From JBKJTP01 sp046590195 (GTDB taxonomy: Bacteria; Bacteroidota; Ignavibacteria; Palsa-1295), in contig JBKJTP010000022.1 of NCBI GenBank assembly GCA_046590195.1, positions 1-28,566 on the forward strand: a stretch of DNA of 28,566 nucleotides. The letters run 5' to 3'. Position 1 is the first letter of the stretch; each line of letters begins with the position of its first letter. Shown in pieces: positions 25,045 through 28,566 of the stretch. Position numbers and translations under genes: made by a program. The notes under the pieces were generated by a model that saw only the letters and a list, made by a program, of their open reading frames with translations, ran no database searches and had not been told where the DNA came from.

Positions 25045-27142
25045 TTAGCTTGCGCTCGCGGCTCTCTGACGGTTGGAGAACGAGATCGTAGAGAGGCCAG
25101 ATGATCGAACCTTGGTACACACGCTCAAATCCTGCTTCGGACAACGAGACCGTTTCGATCGGGAATCTCCAGAACCCGCTAGCCTCAGGGAAGTTGAGAG
25201 CTATGCGCAGTTTGAGATATTCATCGGTAAGGTCCAGCTCCTGCTCGCCAAGCACTTCACCAGTGCTTCGCATGACAGGATCAGCGAGCTTCTGACCGCG
25301 AATGCTAAAGTAACGGTCATGGGCGTCACCGGCGAGAAGATTGAACGTCCACTCAGGGGCAAATCGTAAACCGAGAGGCTCCTGCGATTCGTTCGTGAAG
25401 CGGTAGGTCACTTCGAGTGCACTACCGGAACGCTCTGCACGAATGGACTTCATGAAGCGGATCGGCAACGCCTTCCCTGCTTGCGACAAAGTCCCCTGAC
25501 GCTCAAAAGTTACACTGATGTCGTCGGCGGTTTTCTCGTAGCGAGGCGCATTGATGCTACGGATGAAGTCGCCTTGTTCCTCGTACTTCATCGAGCGAGC
25601 ATCCTCGATCGTAGTGCTGTGCCCTAGGAAATGATCGATCAGCGAGCCATGGCGGTACCAATCGTAGACGAGATGCTTTTCAAGCCCCTCCTCTTTCGTT
25701 AACACAAGATCGTGGATCGACTTCGAGCCGCCGGCAGGCACCGGATCTTGCGCTTTCGTGATCTTGGCATGATACGCCTCTTCCTGGCGACTGACGATGT
25801 TCAGCGCATTGAAGTTGATCGGCTTGATCGCAAGTTCCGTGATCATGCCGCCATGTGACTGATCGAATGTGATCGCGAGTTTCTCGGTCTCTAACAGTAA
25901 CTCGTTGCGGCCGTCGCAGTTGAAGTCTACTTCTGTTGCAGTGATCTGGTTCGGCGTCTGACTATCATAGATCGCTGCATCTGCCTTCAGCAGTTCTGTG
26001 TAATTCGCGTGGCGAAGGTTGTTCAGGTATGTGCCCCCAAAGACGCCATGCCAGTATGGGTCGTTGCATTGTGCGGCGAGGAGCGCATTATATGCGTCGC
26101 CACTAAGTCCTGCTTTTGCTAAGCGCTGCGATGTGCGAAGCATGTGCTTGTGCAAGTGATTAGCTTCCGGATACTTGACCATGAAGTTGCGCCAGTAGCC
26201 ACCACGGACGAACTGCATGTACTTGCCCCACTTCTCTTCATCGTCCTTGAGATGATGCTCGAAGTCCTCGTAATTCTGATATGCCTCTGATGATGGCAAC
26301 GCCCATTGCATCATCTCAGCATAGGATGCATTCGGCAAATAGATGCGTCCGACCGGCGGAACCTGCCTGATGATCTCGGAGCCATGCAATATCTTAATCC
26401 AATTGCTGTTCTCCGACATCTTCGCGAAGAATTCTTCGAGCCAGCCTTCGCCATAGACATGCTCGAAGGTCTTCGGCCACACGCCGAATTTCTCGCCGTC
26501 ATCAGCAAAGCAGACGATGTTGTTGCCAGATTCACTTGACATATCGCGTAGCACTGCGATCGTCTCATCTACACTTGCGAATGGGATCGTGTAGCGGAGC
26601 TCCTTTGAGATCGGAAACACCGCGAGGGTCTTGCCTTCGTCTTCTGTTAGATAATAGCCGGTCAGGTCCTTTTGCGCCAGTCCTGCCGCGACGAAATGCG
26701 TATCGTCTAAGAAGATGTACTTGATGCCAGCATCGCTCAGAGTGCCTGCAAGTCGCTGCTCCCATACACGCTCTGCGAGCCACATGCCTGTTGGCTCTTG
26801 GTCGAAGCGCGTGCGGATTCGATCGGATAATTTCTTGATCTGTGCTTCCTGATCGCGGGCGGGGATAACGGAGAGGATCGGTTCGTAGAAGCCGCCGGAG
26901 ATCATTTCGAGTTGTCCGGATGCGCCGAGCGCGCGCAGACGATCGAGATAGTCCGGATGCTTCGCTTCCAGCCAATCGAGCAGGATGCCCGTAAAGTGTG
27001 TACCGAAGCGCACCTTCGGATAACGCTCAGCGATATCGAAAAACGGTTTATAGGAATGCTGATACGCCTCCTCGATAATGTTATCGAAGTTGCCGATCGG
27101 CTGATGGTTGTGCGTGTTGAAACAGAAAATGACTGACTTCAC
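25022..27142 (-). CDS. GH57 4-alpha-glucanotransferase / alpha-amylase-type enzyme
   Basis: This 706-residue cytosolic enzyme of glycoside hydrolase family 57 shows the conserved regions in order: NTHNHQPIG (9-17), SGGFYEPIL (82-90), TGMWLAERVWE (118-128) with nucleophile E124, and CFADDGEKFG (211-220) with acid/base D214. In Thermococcus litoralis 4-alpha-glucanotransferase the corresponding residues are E123 and D214, and total length is similar. The C-terminal half (from about 400) matches the accessory beta-sandwich of that enzyme type. It should rearrange or hydrolyse alpha-1,4-glucans such as glycogen; transferase versus amylase cannot be settled from sequence. The start is GTG at 27142-27140, giving the standard N-terminus. 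It is first of a three-gene run and preceded by a heptamer repeat tract. Confidence 0.93.
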   Translation of the reverse strand: MKSVIFCFNTHNHQPIGNFDNIIEEAYQHSYKPFFDIAERYPKVRFGTHFTGILLDWLEAKHPDYLDRLRALGASGQLEMISGGFYEPILSVIPARDQEAQIKKLSDRIRTRFDQEPTGMWLAERVWEQRLAGTLSDAGIKYIFLDDTHFVAAGLAQKDLTGYYLTEDEGKTLAVFPISKELRYTIPFASVDETIAVLRDMSSESGNNIVCFADDGEKFGVWPKTFEHVYGEGWLEEFFAKMSENSNWIKILHGSEIIRQVPPVGRIYLPNASYAEMMQWALPSSEAYQNYEDFEHHLKDDEEKWGKYMQFVRGGYWRNFMVKYPEANHLHKHMLRTSQRLAKAGLSGDAYNALLAAQCNDPYWHGVFGGTYLNNLRHANYTELLKADAAIYDSQTPNQITATEVDFNCDGRNELLLETEKLAITFDQSHGGMITELAIKPINFNALNIVSRQEEAYHAKITKAQDPVPAGGSKSIHDLVLTKEEGLEKHLVYDWYRHGSLIDHFLGHSTTIEDARSMKYEEQGDFIRSINAPRYEKTADDISVTFERQGTLSQAGKALPIRFMKSIRAERSGSALEVTYRFTNESQEPLGLRFAPEWTFNLLAGDAHDRYFSIRGQKLADPVMRSTGEVLGEQELDLTDEYLKLRIALNFPEASGFWRFPIETVSLSEAGFERVYQGSIIWPLYDLVLQPSESRERKLSVNFHLL

Positions 27143-27155
27143 GGGATTCCGGGTA

Positions 27156-27225
27156 GTGCTGAGTGCTAAGTGCTGAGTGCTGAGTGCTAAGTGCTGAGTG
27201 CTAAGTGCTAAGTGCTAAGTGCTGA
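27156..27225 (+). repeat. Ten-copy 7-bp tandem repeat, GTGCTRA
   Basis: Ten head-to-tail heptamers fill 27156-27225 without interruption. The sixth base alternates G or A (order G A G G A G A A A G). The tract occupies most of the 97 bases between the rsmG stop and the GH57 start. On the minus strand the unit reads TYAGCAC. It resembles the short tandemly repeated heptamers (STRR) known from cyanobacteria. Copy number is prone to change by slippage. Confidence 0.95.
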
Positions 27226-27239
27226 GAAGCGAGTGTACG

Positions 27240-27911
27240 CTATCGGAAGGTAACCTTAACAATTTGCTTGCCTTCATCGATAAATCCATCGTACTCTTTG
27301 AGTTCTATTGGCCATGATGTGACGCCTGCGACGATCGACATCTTGCGCGTGCGCGCCATTTCATCGGTTAGATCACCACCTTTAAGTGAGTAGAGAAATG
27401 CTCCAGGCAGGACAAGATGCTTGGCCCATCCAATGAGTTCATCGAGCGGAGCGACTGCGCGCGAGACGACAGTCTCGAAAATTGGCGTGAGCTTCTTCGC
27501 TTTGCGCATCTCTTCGACTCGCCCCACGAACGCTTGGGCGTTCGTTAGTCCCAACTTCTCGATCATATCGCTCACTGCACTGATCTTCTTCGCTGTCGAA
27601 TCGACCATGCGCATTTCGATGTCAGGCCTCACGATCGCGAGCGGAATGCCGGGCAAGCCGCCACCAGTGCCGATGTCGAGCACGTTGCCATTCTCGAGCA
27701 GATCTACGTCCATCGTCTCGGGCATCGCTAGCGCAAGTGAGTGCAGGATGTGCCGCGAGAGCACATTCTCCTCATCCTTGCGAGAGATGAGATTGACCTT
27801 GCTGTTCCATTCGGTCAGCAGCGAGGCGTATTGCAGCAGCTTTTGCTGCTGTCCTTCGGTCAGTTCGAGGCCGTTGAGCCGGGTGAGTTCTAAGAATATC
27901 TTCTGATCCAT
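27240..27911 (-). CDS. rsmG: 16S rRNA (guanine527-N7)-methyltransferase RsmG
   Basis: This is the RsmG/GidB methyltransferase, which transfers methyl from S-adenosylmethionine to G527 of 16S rRNA. Signatures seen are LLTEWNSKVNLISRKDEE and RHILHSL near the N-terminus, the SAM-binding VLDIGTGGGLPGIPLAI, and VVSRAVAPLDELIGWA. The start at 27911 (MDQKIF) gives 223 residues and the family's usual distance to the WN--VNL motif. An in-frame ATG at 27950 adds 13 residues and follows a GGAGG at about 15 bases, which is too far for a strong site; it remains possible. It is divergent from the radical SAM gene by about 60-100 bases. It is cytosolic and housekeeping. Confidence 0.95.
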   Translation of the reverse strand: MDQKIFLELTRLNGLELTEGQQQKLLQYASLLTEWNSKVNLISRKDEENVLSRHILHSLALAMPETMDVDLLENGNVLDIGTGGGLPGIPLAIVRPDIEMRMVDSTAKKISAVSDMIEKLGLTNAQAFVGRVEEMRKAKKLTPIFETVVSRAVAPLDELIGWAKHLVLPGAFLYSLKGGDLTDEMARTRKMSIVAGVTSWPIELKEYDGFIDEGKQIVKVTFR

Positions 27912-28009
27912 TGCCGCGTAGAACAACCACCGCGAATTCATTATTCGCATCGAATCGCAGAAGGACCTCCGTTATAGTGTATTATCTTGTTGCAAGGATG
28001 ATAGGCACC

Positions 28010-28566
28010 ATGTCAGAGAAAACTAAGGTCAATACAGGCAAAACGCTGGGAACAGGCAGGCGCGACGAAGTCGTGAAGGCTGTCCGTGGCTCCTATCTCG
28101 AGCTCGGCAACCGATTCGAGAAGACCCGGACCGAGGCCTTTAACGATGGCTGGGATCGTGAGGCGAGCGAGATAGATCTTCCTGTCGTCCGGACCGAGTT
28201 CTTCACCGATCACACAAAGTCGATCCTCGCAAAGAACGACAGCCCCGACATCTCCTTCACCTACTCGGTCAACGCCTACCGCGGATGCGAGCATGGCTGC
28301 GCCTATTGCTACGCCCGTCCGACCCACGAATATCTCGGCTTCGATCCCGCGCTCGATTTCGAGAGCAAGATCATGGTCAAGCACGATGCCCCGAACTTGC
28401 TTCGTAAAGCCTTTGACGCAAAGAGCTATAAGCCGCAGATCATTGTGATGTCTGGCAATACCGATTGCTACCAGCCGGCCGAGAAGAAGTATGAGCTGAC
28501 TCGGCGCATGCTAGAGGTATTTCTCGAGTATCGCAATCCTGTTGCGGTCATCACGAAGAACGCTCT
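28010..28566 (+). CDS. Radical SAM protein, SplB/PA0069-like, 5' part only
   Basis: The frame is open from ATG 28010 to the window end (185 residues), so the C-terminus is missing. The iron-sulfur site CxxxCxxC is present as GCEHGCAYCYARPTHEYLGF, with C93, C97 and C100. The preceding TYSVNAYRG and following VMSGNTDCYQPAEKKYELTR match the SplB-like 'Rv2578c/PA0069' radical SAM group. Members are predicted radical SAM enzymes related to spore photoproduct lyase; the substrate of this group is not established. AAGGA at 27994-27998 is 11 bases before 28010; an in-frame ATG at 27998 is a less likely start. Confidence 0.9.
   Translation, partial: MSEKTKVNTGKTLGTGRRDEVVKAVRGSYLELGNRFEKTRTEAFNDGWDREASEIDLPVVRTEFFTDHTKSILAKNDSPDISFTYSVNAYRGCEHGCAYCYARPTHEYLGFDPALDFESKIMVKHDAPNLLRKAFDAKSYKPQIIVMSGNTDCYQPAEKKYELTRRMLEVFLEYRNPVAVITKNA

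Overview
The window looks like a chromosomal segment from a bacterium of the Bacteroidota/Chlorobiota (FCB) group, possibly a Kapabacteria/Ignavibacteria-like lineage. This is an inference from several signs. Two secreted proteins end in type IX secretion (T9SS)-style C-terminal domains. A carboxypeptidase-regulatory-like TonB-dependent receptor is paired with a DUF4249 lipoprotein. One strong promoter fits the Bacteroidota TAnnTTTG pattern. Most start codons lack a clear Shine-Dalgarno, and several are GTG. I see no rRNA, tRNA, CRISPR array, insertion sequence or prophage.

Layout. 1-769 (-): 5' part of a secreted, tail-fibre-like repeat protein cut by the window edge. 1299-4097 (+): large T9SS-type cargo protein. 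4239-6167 (-): gingipain-fold (C25-like) T9SS cargo with no cysteine in its mature part. 6558-7385 (+): comB. 8191-11805 (+): ftsK. 11913-15283 (-): two-gene operon of an NtrC-type response regulator followed by a cytosolic TPR histidine kinase, with a good promoter about 200 bp upstream. 16077-19664 (+): ECF sigma factor, probable membrane anti-sigma factor and an exported coiled-coil/beta-barrel protein. 19805-22923 (-): TonB-dependent receptor and DUF4249 lipoprotein, translationally coupled. 23113-27142 (-): GH57 glucanotransferase/amylase, DUF2279 protein and GT2 glycosyltransferase. 27240-27911 (-): rsmG. 28010-end (+): 5' part of an SplB-like radical SAM protein.

The genes mix housekeeping functions (FtsK, RsmG) with envelope and secretion functions: T9SS cargo, TonB uptake, an ECF/anti-sigma module and surface proteins. 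Two regulatory modules lie back to back around 15.3-16.1 kb and share a 793-bp divergent intergenic region.

The most unusual feature is a family of short palindromic repeats at five intergenic sites, with a GTAG foot and a GCTTTAGC core. At four sites they form inverted pairs around an intrinsic terminator hairpin; the fifth is a single copy next to a terminator. Within each pair the two copies are nearly identical, but they differ between sites. Three gene stop codons are the TAA that begins the repeat edge TAAGTGTAG. They resemble REP/BIME (REPIN) elements mobilised by RAYT transposases, here packaged with terminators. A ten-unit heptamer tandem repeat sits in front of the GH57 gene.
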